From: Neisseriaceae bacterium | GTDB taxonomy: Bacteria > Pseudomonadota > Gammaproteobacteria > Burkholderiales > UBA11063 | Length of the DNA stretch: 64,000 nucleotides | Reading direction: 5' to 3' | NCBI GenBank assembly: GCA_003963245.1 | Contig: RXJX01000007.1 | Span: forward strand, 1-64,000 | Shown: positions 52,578 to 61,634 of the stretch, one piece after another | Layout: each line of letters opens with the position of its first letter | Position numbering within the stretch: position 1 is the stretch's first letter | Notes under the pieces: model-generated | The model's input: only the letters and a program-made list of their open reading frames with translations | Told to the model about the DNA's origin: nothing | Databases searched by the model: none | Program-made: the position numbers and the translations under genes

Positions 52578-52600
52578 CCTTATAAGAAAAACTTATAAGG
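52578..52600 (-). promoter_or_regulatory. Hairpin hiding the ykoE ribosome-binding site (riboswitch expression platform)
   Basis: In the minus-strand RNA, CCUUAUAAG-UUUUU-CUUAUAAGG forms a 9-base perfect stem. Its 3' arm contains the AAGG of the AAGGAAC ribosome-binding site, 8 bases before the ATG. The sequence CUCCCUU in and before the 5' arm could pair instead with AGGGAGAG at the end of the aptamer, giving a ligand-dependent switch of translation. This pairing scheme is inferred. Confidence 0.65.
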
Positions 52601-52637
52601 GAGTAGAGCTTGGATAGTCTTATTTGACTGGAAGAGC

Positions 52638-52716
52638 ACTCTCCCTTGCGCAGGTACTAGCCTGATCAGGTTTAAAGGGTATTTCTCAGCTACTTTTTAT
52701 AGTAGCACCCCCGGTG
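52638..52716 (-). ncRNA. TPP riboswitch (THI element)
   Basis: Minus strand shows the conserved THI-box in order: CCGGGGGTGCTA, GCTGAGAAATACCC (CUGAGA pyrimidine-sensing loop), TTTAAACCTGATCAGG (ACCUGAUC), CTAGTACCTGCGCAAGGGA (pyrophosphate helix). It binds thiamine pyrophosphate and lowers expression of the ykoEDC importer. The gap 52717-52866 contains the promoters of this operon and of the dipeptidase gene. Confidence 0.97.
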
Positions 52717-52872
52717 TTTAAGAAACATTATTGTAACATAATTTGTTTCTAGTTTCGATAAATATCAATCCATGATTGATAAGTTTATAGATGGATTGAG
52801 AGACAAGAACGTAGCGTCAAGACATTGCCGGATATGTTAAAATTGCTCTAGCAAATTTAAAGAAAGATGTTT

Positions 52873-54348
52873 ATGAGAATACAAAACAAATTAGTATTAG
52901 CAATGCTGCCATTAGTGATTGCCAATTCATTTGCTTGCACGACCATTGTCGTTGGTAAACTGGCTTCGGCAAATGGTGAAATTATGTTTGGGCGTAATTC
53001 TGACACACGTTCTCCATCGCGGGCGAAACATTTAAAAATTTATACAGCAAGTGCTGATGGTGCAAAATTTAGTGCACTACCATATTATGATACGGAGTCT
53101 CGTGATGGGATGCTGCAAGTCGCGGCTAATCAATATGGTGTAGCTATGTCAGCAACTGAGACTATTACCAGTGGTGATAAAGCTTTGAGTTTTGATCCAT
53201 TTGTTGATAATGGAGTTAGTGAGTTTAATGTAGTAATGCCTATAATGCGTAAAGCCAAATCCGCTGCAGAGGGAGTTGATTTAATTGGTCAACGGATAGA
53301 AAAAATAGGGGCGGCGGAAGGTTTTGGTATCGTGGTAGCAGACAAAAACGAGGCATGGTATCTCGAAACTGCCAGCGGACATCATTGGGCTGCGGTACGA
53401 ATTCCGGATGATGCTTACTTTGTATCGGCTAATCAAGGAAGAATTCAGCAATTAGGAATCAAGGATGGTAAGTTTACTGATGGTTATAAAGGTTCGCCGG
53501 ATATCGTTGATTTTGCGGTTAAAAATGGTTTTGCTGCTTACAATGATGGTCAATTTGATTTTCGCGCTAGCTATCAACGGATAATTAATCAAGCTACAGG
53601 CGATATGCATAATGATATTAATTATAACTATTATCGTATTGCAACGTTGCAACATCAATTTAGCGGTCGCTCTTTGGCTGGATTTGAAAGCGGTCAGTTT
53701 CCCACTTTCTTAAAACCAACACATAAGTTAAGTTTACAAGATGTTGAAAGCGGGCTTGAAAATTATTATCAAGGAACACCTTATAATCCATATATCTCAG
53801 ATAAGGCACCACAATACCGTGCAATCTCGGTTTTTCGCTCAAGTAATTCTCATGTAACGGTAATGGGCAAGAGCGGAGACAATAATATTGTCAATATTGA
53901 ATATATTGCAATGGGAATGCCTTCAGTTGGCGTGTATATTCCATTTTATTTTGGAATTAGTGAAGTACCCTCAAGCTATAGCATAGGGAATAATCTGGCT
54001 GATGACCAGTCTGCGTTTTGGAAATTCCGCAAGTTACAAACTTTAGTATTTACCGATTTTAAGCATAACCAATCGCTGGTGCGCAATGCTTATGATCAAT
54101 TACAGCAAAAAATAGCGCAGCAGCAAGTGAAAATGGAAAAGAAATATAACGAAACTCATGATGTAAAATTGATCCAACAATTTACTGATGAAGCTGTTTC
54201 TGAAGCATTTAAACTTACTGATAAACTAACTGTAACATTAGAGGAACATTACAATCAAACTCATGCTGCTAAATTAAATTTTACAAACGCTGATTTTGAT
54301 CGCCTAACTGAAGAAACTTATCAGAAGTATCCATTTTCCGGATTTTAG
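52873..54348 (+). CDS. Secreted C69-family dipeptidase
   Basis: About 491 aa from the ATG at 52873, favoured over 52867 because AGAAAG then lies at normal distance. A signal peptide ends at NSFA and the mature chain begins with Cys in CTTIVVGKLASANGE, the N-terminal nucleophile of C69 (PepD-type) dipeptidases; next come FGRNSDT, YGVAMSATETI, EGFGIVVADKNEAWYLET and GHHWAAVRIPDDAYFVSANQ. It splits dipeptides, here outside the cytoplasm. The C-terminal 100 residues are a helical region (QQKIAQQQVKMEKKY). Stands alone. Confidence 0.92.
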   Translation: MRIQNKLVLAMLPLVIANSFACTTIVVGKLASANGEIMFGRNSDTRSPSRAKHLKIYTASADGAKFSALPYYDTESRDGMLQVAANQYGVAMSATETITSGDKALSFDPFVDNGVSEFNVVMPIMRKAKSAAEGVDLIGQRIEKIGAAEGFGIVVADKNEAWYLETASGHHWAAVRIPDDAYFVSANQGRIQQLGIKDGKFTDGYKGSPDIVDFAVKNGFAAYNDGQFDFRASYQRIINQATGDMHNDINYNYYRIATLQHQFSGRSLAGFESGQFPTFLKPTHKLSLQDVESGLENYYQGTPYNPYISDKAPQYRAISVFRSSNSHVTVMGKSGDNNIVNIEYIAMGMPSVGVYIPFYFGISEVPSSYSIGNNLADDQSAFWKFRKLQTLVFTDFKHNQSLVRNAYDQLQQKIAQQQVKMEKKYNETHDVKLIQQFTDEAVSEAFKLTDKLTVTLEEHYNQTHAAKLNFTNADFDRLTEETYQKYPFSGF

Positions 54349-54502
54349 TGATATTAGAGAATAAATATTATGAATGAGTAGCCTATTCATCAGTCTGTCG
54401 TAGTTTGACAAAACTGTCGCGTTTCAGTTATGATTCGGGCAGTTTTTTATCGTAAGACCTTACGCCGGTCATAAATTAAAATAAGAATTTGAGGAAGTTA
54501 AT

Positions 54503-54838
54503 ATGAAAAACTTGAAAATAAATGGACTATTGCTTGGTTTTGCTGTGCTTATAACGGCATGTTCTTTTGTGAGTTTAAATCCACAAGCAGAAAACGTAAC
54601 GGTTGCTGCAAATACTAATTTAGCGAATAATTGTAAATTTTTGGGTAATACCAATGTTTCTATTTGGGCTAAGGCAGATACATTCCAAAGTCAGAAATCA
54701 GCAGAAAGTCAACTTGATACTTTGGCGCGCAACGAAGCTGCAACTATGGGTGGAAATACAGTAATGGCAGAATCTGCTGCTAATGATGGACGTAGAACCT
54801 ACGGTGTATACAATTGTCCAACTAAGCAATTGCAATAA
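54503..54838 (+). CDS. DUF4156-type small lipoprotein
   Basis: 111 aa. Lipobox LITAC (Cys20). The mature part has NCKFLGNTNVSIW, LARNEAATMGGNTVMAES and a C-terminal YGVYNCP, which matches DUF4156 proteins (a fold related to YjfN/RcsF-like alpha-beta lipoproteins). The two Cys of the mature part may form a disulfide. Function unknown. AGGAAG precedes the ATG. Confidence 0.85.
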   Translation: MKNLKINGLLLGFAVLITACSFVSLNPQAENVTVAANTNLANNCKFLGNTNVSIWAKADTFQSQKSAESQLDTLARNEAATMGGNTVMAESAANDGRRTYGVYNCPTKQLQ

Positions 54839-54863
54839 ATTTGAGCGGATAGTGGATAAATCG

Positions 54864-54898
54864 ACATGGGGATTAGAAATTTATTCTAATCCCCATGT
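54864..54898. terminator. Bidirectional terminator
   Basis: ACATGGGGATTAGA and TCTAATCCCCATGT form a 14-base stem with a 7-base loop between the convergent DUF4156 and ppiB genes. Confidence 0.9.
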
Positions 54899-54918
54899 TA
54901 TATAGAAGATTGGATTAG

Positions 54919-55419
54919 TTACTCAACTACAACCGCTGATTCAATAACAATAGCTTCAACCGGAACATCGTCGTGCATACCATGACGACCAGTTTTAACT
55001 ACTTTGATTTTATCAATTACTTCAGTTCCTTCAATCACTTTACCAAATACGGCATAACCCCAGCCATGAACATTTTCACCGCTGAAATTTAAAAAATCAT
55101 TATCTTTGACATTAATAAAGAATTGTGCCGTTGCCGAATGAGGTTGCATTGTACGCGCCATTGCAATTGTATATTTATCATTTTTTAAACCATTGTTAGC
55201 TTCATTTTTAATCGGCTCACGTGTAGCTGATTCTTTCATGTTTTTGTCCATGCCACCACCTTGAATCATAAAATCATTGATAACACGGTGAAAGATTTTA
55301 CCGTTATAATGACCTGCTTTTACATATTCAACAAAGTTAGCTACTGTAAGTGGTGCTTTAGCTGCATCTAGTTCGAGTTTGATTGCGCCATGAGTAGTAT
55401 TTAAAATAACTTGAGTCAT
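54919..55419 (-). CDS. ppiB: Peptidyl-prolyl cis-trans isomerase, cyclophilin type
   Basis: 166 aa, cytoplasmic cyclophilin without signal peptide. Catalytic region: [14 protein letters not shown] with the active-site Arg, [18 protein letters not shown] and [14 protein letters not shown]. It speeds proline isomerisation during folding. An operon with the gamma-carbonic-anhydrase-like gene 17 bases upstream is likely. Confidence 0.96.
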   Translation of the reverse strand: MTQVILNTTHGAIKLELDAAKAPLTVANFVEYVKAGHYNGKIFHRVINDFMIQGGGMDKNMKESATREPIKNEANNGLKNDKYTIAMARTMQPHSATAQFFINVKDNDFLNFSGENVHGWGYAVFGKVIEGTEVIDKIKVVKTGRHGMHDDVPVEAIVIESAVVVE

Positions 55420-55436
55420 AAAATTTCCTTTAAAAA

Positions 55437-55967
55437 TTAAGATTTATGTGAATTAGCAATTTTGACATAATGTTTGGCAGAGTAGTCTAAATGTGCTATT
55501 TCTGCGTCGGTCAGTTTACGGATCTGTTTAAGTGGGTTGCCAAAATAAAGATAACCTGATTCTAGGCGTTTGCCTTGGGAAACTAAGCTTCCTGCGCCAA
55601 TCATGACATTTTTTTCAATGTATGCATTATCAAGAATAGTGCTGCCCATTCCAACAAAAACATGATCTTCTAAGGTACAGGCATGTAAACAGCAATTATG
55701 TCCGATAGTAACGTCATCTCCGATGATTAGCGGTGTTTCACTAGTTTTGCCGGGATTATTATGCGTAACGTGTAACATTGTTAAATCCTGAATGTTGCTA
55801 TTGTTCCCAATTTTGATATGACTAACGTCACCACGTACCACGGCATTGCACCAAATTGATGCATTTTCACCAATAGTAACTTTACCAATAATTACAGCGC
55901 TAGGATCAATATATGCGGATGGTGAAATTTGTGGGCTAATACCCTGATAGTTGCGAATATTATTCAT
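55437..55967 (-). CDS. Gamma-carbonic-anhydrase-like hexapeptide-repeat protein (YrdA family)
   Basis: 176 aa left-handed beta helix. Hexapeptide repeats run through [57 protein letters not shown] and [10 protein letters not shown]. The metal-binding His pattern of gamma carbonic anhydrases is kept ([17 protein letters not shown]). Most YrdA-type members have no proven carbonic anhydrase activity, so enzyme function is uncertain. Confidence 0.9.
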   Translation of the reverse strand: MNNIRNYQGISPQISPSAYIDPSAVIIGKVTIGENASIWCNAVVRGDVSHIKIGNNSNIQDLTMLHVTHNNPGKTSETPLIIGDDVTIGHNCCLHACTLEDHVFVGMGSTILDNAYIEKNVMIGAGSLVSQGKRLESGYLYFGNPLKQIRKLTDAEIAHLDYSAKHYVKIANSHKS

Positions 55968-56149
55968 ATGTTTCGATAGTTCTAAGATGGTTATTCAGAT
56001 AATCAGGGGCTAATTATAGCCTAAGCTTGGAGTTAAGATTAATAATTTGGTTATTGCTATAGGTTGGCATTTTAATTACATGTTATTTTTTAATGTTATA
56101 ATAACGAAACGATATTTTTTGTTTTTTATTTGCGAATTAAGGGATCGTA

Positions 56150-57409
56150 ATGAAGTTTAAGCATTATAATCGACTAATATATTATAAGTTTAATTTAAAA
56201 TTTGTTATGCTTGCAGTAATTATTGGACTTATTTCAGTATTTTTTGTAAAAGCTGTAGAATTTGCATATAGTATCTTCTTATATCTCGAACCCAGACTTG
56301 GCTGGTGGTTAATTGTGTACGTGCCAAGCATTATGCTTGTGATTATTTTCTTACTGCGGAGATTTTTTCCCGAAGCCGAGGGGAGTGGTATTCCGCAAGC
56401 TCTAGCAATTTCTCAGATGAGTGAAGCCAAGATTGATAGTGTCTTTGCTCTTCGTTCGATTTTATCCAAGATTTTGCTAATTTTTCTAGGTACTCTCAGC
56501 GGCGGTACTTTAGGACGTGAAGGTGCTACGGTACAAATTGGTGCTACAGTAATGAATCAATTAGGGCGCAAGCTAAGTCTTCCTCGGCGTAGAGTAATGT
56601 TAATTGTTGGTGCTGCGGCTGGGCTTGCATCAGCATTTAATACTCCGCTGGGTGGAATTGTTTTTGCTTTTGAGGAGTTAATCAAATCACCACGCAGTCA
56701 TATTGGACTTTTGAAAATAGCAGCAATTGCGATTAGCGGAATTGTTACAATTTATTTTTTAGGTAATTACTCTTATTTTGGACGAGTTGAGCGTGATTTG
56801 TTATTTTTTAATGATTGGGTTTTTTTAGTAGCAATTATTATTGGTGTAATTGCCGGATTGATTTCAGTTGTTTTTGCTAAAATTGTACGTTGGTTTTCGA
56901 TAGATGATACATTATTGACGCGTTGGCGGCGTAATAATCCTTATAAAAATGCTGTCTATTGTGGTGTATTAGTGGCATTGATCGGGCTTGCTTCAGGTGG
57001 ACTCTCATTTGGGAATGGTTATCATGAGAGTAAATTAGCTTTGGATGGGCAGCTAATTCTACCACCAAGTTATGTTTTATATAAACTACTCAGCGCTCTT
57101 TTTACTACTAATGCTGGTATTCCCGGTGGCTACTTTGCAACCTCACTTGCGATTGGCAATGGTATTGGTGGCTTATTTCATCATTTTTGTATGTTTGATA
57201 ATCCTCAGCAATATTATTTATTAGGCATGGTGGCTTTTCTGGCGGCATTGACAAGGGCTCCGGCAACTGCGATTATTATGGTGATTCAGGTGAGCTCATC
57301 TCAGGTTTTCACTTTACCACTAATCGTCGCAGCACTTAGTGCGACTTTGATTGGGAATCTATTTGGTAAAGGTATTTATGAATATCAGATTGCGCGCTAT
57401 TTATCTTAG
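56150..57409 (+). CDS. clcA: ClC-family chloride channel/antiporter
   Basis: 419 aa, no C-terminal CBS domains. Selectivity-filter segments: GSGIPQA (as in GSGIP), GREGATVQIGA with the gating Glu (family GREGP; Ala replaces Pro), and GIPGGYFATSLAIGNGIGG (family GGIFAP; the usual Phe-x-Pro is altered). FNTPLGGIVFAFEEL is typical. Probably a Cl-/H+ exchanger for acid resistance or potential balance; the altered filter may change ion preference (inference). Confidence 0.9.
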   Translation: MKFKHYNRLIYYKFNLKFVMLAVIIGLISVFFVKAVEFAYSIFLYLEPRLGWWLIVYVPSIMLVIIFLLRRFFPEAEGSGIPQALAISQMSEAKIDSVFALRSILSKILLIFLGTLSGGTLGREGATVQIGATVMNQLGRKLSLPRRRVMLIVGAAAGLASAFNTPLGGIVFAFEELIKSPRSHIGLLKIAAIAISGIVTIYFLGNYSYFGRVERDLLFFNDWVFLVAIIIGVIAGLISVVFAKIVRWFSIDDTLLTRWRRNNPYKNAVYCGVLVALIGLASGGLSFGNGYHESKLALDGQLILPPSYVLYKLLSALFTTNAGIPGGYFATSLAIGNGIGGLFHHFCMFDNPQQYYLLGMVAFLAALTRAPATAIIMVIQVSSSQVFTLPLIVAALSATLIGNLFGKGIYEYQIARYLS

Positions 57410-57433
57410 CTTAGCTAGGATAGATGTTTTTGG

Positions 57434-58369
57434 CTAGATGCTTCGGCGTCGCTGAATAACAAAATTAGTTAAAATAACGCCACTTATTATGACTGCGCCA
57501 CAGAAGATAGTTGTTAATGCGACTGGCTCGCCAAAAACCACCACTCCAATTAAAATGGTAGCGAATGGAACTCCATTAAGAAACACTACAACATTTGCTA
57601 CGCCAAGATTTTTAATTGCTTCAGAATACCAAAAGTAGGCCATAACTGAGCCAATAACAGCAGTGTATCCCATTGCAAACCAGAATTTAAATGATTGCGT
57701 GAATATCTGTTGATAATTACCAAAAGCCAGCATCATGATAAAAAGTACTAAACAGCCAAAAACCGCAGCTGATGTTGTTATAGTTAATGAATCAATATTG
57801 CGCTGGGTAGCTACTCGGTTCAAGAGGCTAAAGATTGCTGATAGTGTACAAAGACAGAGAGCATAAATTTCACCGGAGGAAATATGTGCAAACATATTCA
57901 GGCAAAAATATTGTTCGCAATTTGGGTTGGCAAAGTTAATTACACCAATAGTTCCGGATAGCGCAATGAGTAACCCCAAATAACCACCGATGCCAAGGCG
58001 CTGTTTCATAATGATAGATGCAAGCAATGCAGTTAAACATGGACTAAAAGAGAAAATCAAAACTACCATTTGTGGTGAAAGGCGTTGTTCCGCGCCAAAA
58101 AATGCAATATTATAAAGCCCAATACCGATTATTCCAATATTCAATAATAGTAACCAATTTGCTTTGAATAGCGGCAAATCTACAATTTTGCCACGTTTGA
58201 CTTTTACAATTAACAACAAGATTATTGATGCGATAAAGTAACGAACAAAGGCGGTTGTATAAGGGTCAAGAGTCTTTACTAGATAGTTGGCACTATGGTA
58301 AACTCCTGCCCACGCAACAATGGCAAGAACTAGCTTAAGATAGGCTTTTTGAGTGTTGGTTTGAGGCAT
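57434..58369 (-). CDS. DMT-superfamily (EamA) transporter
   Basis: 311 aa, ten predicted helices in two EamA repeats (TTAFVRYFIASIILLLIV; MVVLIFSFSPCLTALLASII; second half AMGYTAVIGSVMAYFWYSEAI, LNGVPFATILIGVVVFGEPV). It is more like the drug/metabolite exporters of the RhaT/YdcZ group than the gene at 38845 and probably exports amino acids or other small metabolites. Substrate unknown. Divergent from dusB. Confidence 0.87.
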   Translation of the reverse strand: MPQTNTQKAYLKLVLAIVAWAGVYHSANYLVKTLDPYTTAFVRYFIASIILLLIVKVKRGKIVDLPLFKANWLLLLNIGIIGIGLYNIAFFGAEQRLSPQMVVLIFSFSPCLTALLASIIMKQRLGIGGYLGLLIALSGTIGVINFANPNCEQYFCLNMFAHISSGEIYALCLCTLSAIFSLLNRVATQRNIDSLTITTSAAVFGCLVLFIMMLAFGNYQQIFTQSFKFWFAMGYTAVIGSVMAYFWYSEAIKNLGVANVVVFLNGVPFATILIGVVVFGEPVALTTIFCGAVIISGVILTNFVIQRRRSI

Positions 58370-58388
58370 TCTCGTATTCGATTTAACT

Positions 58389-58402
58389 GAGGGAACAATA
58401 TT
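58389..58402 (+). promoter_or_regulatory. Ribosome-binding site pointing to an ATT start for dusB
   Basis: GAGGGA at 58389-58394 is the only good ribosome-binding site before dusB. Five bases on stands ATT (58400-58402), in frame with dusB and reading ITNRSVSTLPKLVLSPMAG; an in-frame stop at 58388 rules out anything earlier. No ATG or GTG lies in frame before the conserved PMAG. Confidence 0.6.
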
Positions 58403-58435
58403 ATAACAAATCGCAGTGTTAGCACATTACCTAAA

Positions 58436-59374
58436 TTGGTTTTATCACCCATGGCTGGGGTAACTGATGCACCTTTTCGTCATTTAGCCAGCCGACTGGG
58501 TGCTGATTATACAATCTCCGAGATGATAACCAGCCAGACACATCTTTGGCAGAGTAATAAAACCAGTAGGCGGCTTAAAAGTAATTTTATTGAAAGTCCC
58601 AAAATTATTCAAATTGGTGGTGCCTCTGCTGAGGTGGTTGCAGATGGTGCGCGAGCTTGTGCAAAAGATGCTGGAGCGGATATTGTTGAGATTAATATGG
58701 GCTGTCCGGCGAAAAAAGTTTGTAATGTTTTGGCTGGATCGGCATTACTTCGTGATGAGCGGCTGGTAGCTAATATTTTATCAGCTGCTGTACAGGCGGT
58801 AAATATTCCGGTTTACCTAAAAACGCGCCTTGGTTGGGATCAAGAGAATAAAAATATTTTAAGCATTGCTAAAATTGCTGAAGAAAATGGTATTCACTCA
58901 CTCACTATTCATGGGCGAACGCGTTGTGATTACTATAATGGTCGTGCTAGCTATGATTTAATTGCTGAGGTTAAAGCTAATAGTAAAATTCCAGTATTCG
59001 CCAATGGCGATATTGATACGCCTGCCAAAGCATTAGAGGTCTGGAGGGTAACTCAAGCTGACGGACTATATATTGGACGCGCTGCATTGGGCAGACCATG
59101 GTTATTTCAGCAGATTAAAGACTATATTCGCACAGGCTTATTTAGCCAGCCGGATTTAAAATTTGTTCTAGATTTAATGTTAGAGCATACTGGATTGATT
59201 CATCAACATTATGGTGATATTCTCGGAGTGCGAATTGCACGCAAACATATCAAATGGTATTTAGAAGCTAACGCAGACCTTTTTAGTGACCGTGAAACCA
59301 AATTTGCTAATTTTGCGCGAATTGAATCACCACTGGAACAGCTAACTTATCTAAATAGCTGGTTCATTCAGTAA
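58436..59374 (+). CDS. dusB: tRNA-dihydrouridine synthase B
   Basis: At least 312 aa. FMN enzyme reducing uridine in the tRNA D-loop. Motifs: LSPMAGVTDAPFR, QIGGASAEV, EINMGCPAKKV with the catalytic Cys, VYLKTRLGWD, LTIHGRTR, VFANGDI, YIGRAALGRPW. The NMGCPAKKV form marks the DusB group. The TTG at 58436 given here leaves only four residues before PMAG, against about 15 in known DusB; an ATT at 58400 with a strong ribosome-binding site would restore normal length. Confidence 0.93.
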   Translation: MVLSPMAGVTDAPFRHLASRLGADYTISEMITSQTHLWQSNKTSRRLKSNFIESPKIIQIGGASAEVVADGARACAKDAGADIVEINMGCPAKKVCNVLAGSALLRDERLVANILSAAVQAVNIPVYLKTRLGWDQENKNILSIAKIAEENGIHSLTIHGRTRCDYYNGRASYDLIAEVKANSKIPVFANGDIDTPAKALEVWRVTQADGLYIGRAALGRPWLFQQIKDYIRTGLFSQPDLKFVLDLMLEHTGLIHQHYGDILGVRIARKHIKWYLEANADLFSDRETKFANFARIESPLEQLTYLNSWFIQ

Positions 59375-59851
59375 GCTCTGAATTCCAATTTCAAATTGCT
59401 TTGGGCTTGTCCACGGAGCATAACGAACAATAGTACTTCCATCCCGACTAACTAAAAACTTAGTAAAATTCCACTTGATCTTTGTGCTACCCAAAATTCC
59501 GCGAGCACGTTTTTTAAGAAAATCGTATAGCGGGATAGTGTTAATGCCATTCACCTCAATTTTTTCCATCAATGGAAAAGTTATATCATAATTAAATGAG
59601 CAAAATTCCTTTATCTGTTCTGCATTACCAGGCTCTTGATTACCAAATTGATTGCAAGGAAAAGCAAGTATGCTAAGTCCTGAATTATGATATTTCTTAT
59701 AGAGTTGTTCTAGTTCAGTATACTGCTTGGTGAAAAGGCATTTGCTGGCAGTGTTAACAATAAGAATCACTTGTCCCTTCAATTCAGACAAATTTAGAGT
59801 AGTGCCGTATTGTGTATTAACTTCAAAATCATAGATAGTTTGATGGTTCAT
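59351..59851 (-). CDS. Glutathione peroxidase family protein
   Basis: 166 aa, thiol peroxidase of the GPx (BtuE) type with Cys in place of selenocysteine: NTASKCLFTKQY holds the peroxidatic Cys, FPCNQFGNQEPG the Gln and a second Cys, and IKWNFTKFLVSRDG the Trp-Asn pair. It reduces peroxides, usually with thioredoxin in bacteria. Convergent with dusB; their ends overlap by 24 bases. Confidence 0.94.
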   Translation of the reverse strand: MNHQTIYDFEVNTQYGTTLNLSELKGQVILIVNTASKCLFTKQYTELEQLYKKYHNSGLSILAFPCNQFGNQEPGNAEQIKEFCSFNYDITFPLMEKIEVNGINTIPLYDFLKKRARGILGSTKIKWNFTKFLVSRDGSTIVRYAPWTSPKQFEIGIQSLLNEPAI

Positions 59852-59987
59852 GGTTTTACTTTACTATATAATAGGTTATAATTGGGTCTTATACTAATGC
59901 TACGTAGACAAAAAGCTTAGAGAGCATCCTAAAAATTTGCAAAAGATTGTTGAGTATAAGTTGAATTATAGCGCGGAAATATTATAG

Positions 59988-61634
59988 ATGTTGATAAATC
60001 GTAAGTTAATTATATGTTTAGTTGTGTTGGCGGTAGCTGTCAACGCGATTGGTCTTTTTGAGCCATTGCTACGTAATGACGATCCTGTGCTATATGCAAA
60101 TATTGCTAAACATATTGTTTTGTCTGGCAATTGGATTGATTTGGTTTCTGGTGGTAAAGATTGGTTGGACAAACCACACTTTCCTTTTTGGGTGAGCGCG
60201 CTATCGTTCAAATTGTTTGGGATAAATTCATTTGCTTACATTTTTCCTGGGTTTTTATTTCATCTGCTTGGAGTATACTATACTTATCGCTTAGCTAAAC
60301 ATCTCTATAATTCTGAAGTCGCTTTGATTTCTGTCCTGCTCTACGTTACGAGTTTGCATCTGCTGTTTTCTGCAATCGATATTCGTGCCGAAGCTTATTT
60401 GCTTGGACAGATTATGCCTGCTTGCTATTACTGGTTGTGTTATGACCGTAATTCAAATACCAAAGCGCTGTTGCTGGGATGCTTATTTACCGCAATGGCT
60501 ATGATGACAAAAGGTTTGTTTGTTGTAATAACTATTTTTAGTGGCGTGCTCGGTAGCTGGTTATATACCAAACAGTTTAAGCGGGTTTACGCACCTAAAT
60601 GGCTTTTGGCTTACGCTCTGTGTTTGTTATTTATCTTGCCAGAGTTAGTTTGCCTTTACTTGCAATTTGATCTTCATCCTGAAAAAACTGTCTTTGGTCA
60701 TCAACATATTTCTGGCTTAAAATGGTATTTTTGGGACAGCCAGTTCGGTCGGTTTTTTAATAACGGACCAATTGTTAATACTCAGGGCAACCCTTTATTT
60801 TTTGTACATACTTTCTTGTGGGCATTTTTGCCATGGAGTATGATATTTATTTTAGCAACTTGGCGCCAATTGCGCGATTTTCGTCTTCGGAATTATTCGC
60901 AAAATGCTAGAGTGGTTTATTTACTGGCTAGCTTTTGGGTGACCTTCATTATGTTTAGTGCAACCAGATTCCAGCTAGATCACTATACCAACATTATCAT
61001 TCCTTTTGCTTCAATAGTTTGTGCTGTGTATTTACAAGATAATCTACAGATGCTTCGGAAGCTTGCATCGTTTCAGCGTAGCTTGAGTTTGTTTATGTTA
61101 GTCATAACAGCTGGATTATTTGTTTATCTTTTTCGATTAACACCTCCGGTTGGTGGCAGCATCGTCGCTTTAATATTAATTATTTTGATATTGATGAAAC
61201 CTAAGTTAAGTTATCTTGAGCAATGTTTGGTCTATCCATCATTGGCAATTAGCATGATTTTTGGTTTAGTTTTGAGCGTCAACTATTATATTTGTCGGAG
61301 TTATGACGTTGGTTACAATATTGCACAACGAGTGAATAGTTTGCCACCAGCGCCATTGTACGATTTGGATTATTCTTCAACACCGCTTGAATTTCATTTA
61401 AAATATTCTTATTGGCGTGTTGATGATGTGGCACAACTGCCCAAAACAGGTAACTACTACGTATTTCTCAAGCAACAAGATTGGTTGAATGATAGTAAAA
61501 AGTTGAGTAAAACTGAATATACTCCAGTGATCAAATTTTGTGGCGCAACTATTGATAAAGTGCTGCGGGCTTATTCAGATTATGCCAAACTACAATCACA
61601 GTTAACTTGTTATATAGTATTGAAGCATGGATAA
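59988..61634 (+). CDS. ArnT/PMT-like lipid-linked glycosyltransferase
   Basis: 548 aa, about 12 membrane helices. GT83/GT39-like: the N-terminal periplasmic loop has LLRNDDPVLYANIAKHI (acidic pair where ArnT has its catalytic Asp/Glu), then DWLDKPHFPFWVSALSFKLFG and AIDIRAEAYLLGQ, and a membrane-proximal HTFLWAFLPWSM. It would move a sugar from undecaprenyl phosphate to an envelope acceptor such as lipid A. Substrate not determinable. Overlaps the PAP2 gene by 8 bases. Confidence 0.87.
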   Translation: MLINRKLIICLVVLAVAVNAIGLFEPLLRNDDPVLYANIAKHIVLSGNWIDLVSGGKDWLDKPHFPFWVSALSFKLFGINSFAYIFPGFLFHLLGVYYTYRLAKHLYNSEVALISVLLYVTSLHLLFSAIDIRAEAYLLGQIMPACYYWLCYDRNSNTKALLLGCLFTAMAMMTKGLFVVITIFSGVLGSWLYTKQFKRVYAPKWLLAYALCLLFILPELVCLYLQFDLHPEKTVFGHQHISGLKWYFWDSQFGRFFNNGPIVNTQGNPLFFVHTFLWAFLPWSMIFILATWRQLRDFRLRNYSQNARVVYLLASFWVTFIMFSATRFQLDHYTNIIIPFASIVCAVYLQDNLQMLRKLASFQRSLSLFMLVITAGLFVYLFRLTPPVGGSIVALILIILILMKPKLSYLEQCLVYPSLAISMIFGLVLSVNYYICRSYDVGYNIAQRVNSLPPAPLYDLDYSSTPLEFHLKYSYWRVDDVAQLPKTGNYYVFLKQQDWLNDSKKLSKTEYTPVIKFCGATIDKVLRAYSDYAKLQSQLTCYIVLKHG

